Assembly: GCA_900770605.1 (NCBI GenBank)
Contig: CAAGKS010000121.1
Location: 1-6,663, forward strand
Length of the DNA: 6,663 nucleotides
From: Clostridia bacterium
GTDB lineage: Bacteria > Bacillota > Clostridia > Oscillospirales > CAG-272
Direction of reading: 5' to 3'
Part shown: positions 6,631 through 6,663 of the stretch, one piece after another
How the letters are laid out: every line of letters begins with the position of its first letter
Numbering within the stretch: position 1 is the stretch's first letter
Position numbers and translations under genes: made by a program
The notes under the pieces: generated by a model
The model's input: the letters and a program-made list of their open reading frames with translations, nothing else
Told to the model about the DNA's origin: nothing
Databases searched by the model: none

Positions 6631-6663
6631 AGATCGGAAGAGCACACGTCTGAACTCCAGTCA
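6631..6663 (+). other. Illumina TruSeq adapter left on the contig end
   Basis: The last 33 bases begin AGATCGGAAGAGC and end CTCCAGTCA, the TruSeq read-1 adapter as I know it, with no mismatch that I can see. It interrupts ppdK just where the family's GKKFGDP motif is expected. It is a library or assembly artefact and should be trimmed. Confidence 0.98.

Overview
The window looks like one end of an assembled contig from a low-GC to mid-GC Gram-positive bacterium of the class Clostridia, plausibly a gut Oscillospiraceae/Ruminococcaceae-type organism. This is inferred from the conserved clostridial order pth-mfd-(PrsA-like foldase), a TPP-riboswitch-controlled ECF thiamine transporter gene (thiT), a lipoprotein-type foldase, and pyruvate phosphate dikinase. 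No mobile element, CRISPR array, tRNA or rRNA was seen.

Layout, left to right. Positions 1-323 (minus strand) hold the 5' part of thiT, cut by the window edge and carrying an apparent one-base frameshift near 255. Positions 324-570 hold its complete control region, read leftwards: a perfect-consensus sigma-A promoter (524-552), a TPP riboswitch aptamer (about 418-503), a strong intrinsic terminator as expression platform (353-381), and a good ribosome binding site. Positions 571-6142 are a compact three-gene minus-strand operon, pth -> mfd -> PrsA/SurA-like foldase, with gaps of 11 and 23 nt. It starts from a probable promoter at about 6166-6204. Positions 6143-6391 are a divergent intergenic region. 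It also carries the rightward promoter of ppdK, with two inverted repeats around it. ppdK starts at 6392 and is cut after about 79 codons, because bases 6631-6663 match the Illumina TruSeq adapter rather than genome.

How the genes work together: pth recycles peptidyl-tRNA dropped by stalled ribosomes, mfd removes RNA polymerase stalled at DNA lesions and recruits excision repair, and the foldase helps exported proteins fold. They form a housekeeping operon rather than a pathway. thiT (thiamine import, repressed by TPP) and ppdK (PEP/pyruvate interconversion) are separate units. I see no novel multi-gene system. The points most worth a second look are the adapter-contaminated end, the thiT frameshift, a 10-nt complementarity within the riboswitch leader, the repeat-bearing insertion in the foldase domain, and the palindromes at the ppdK promoter.
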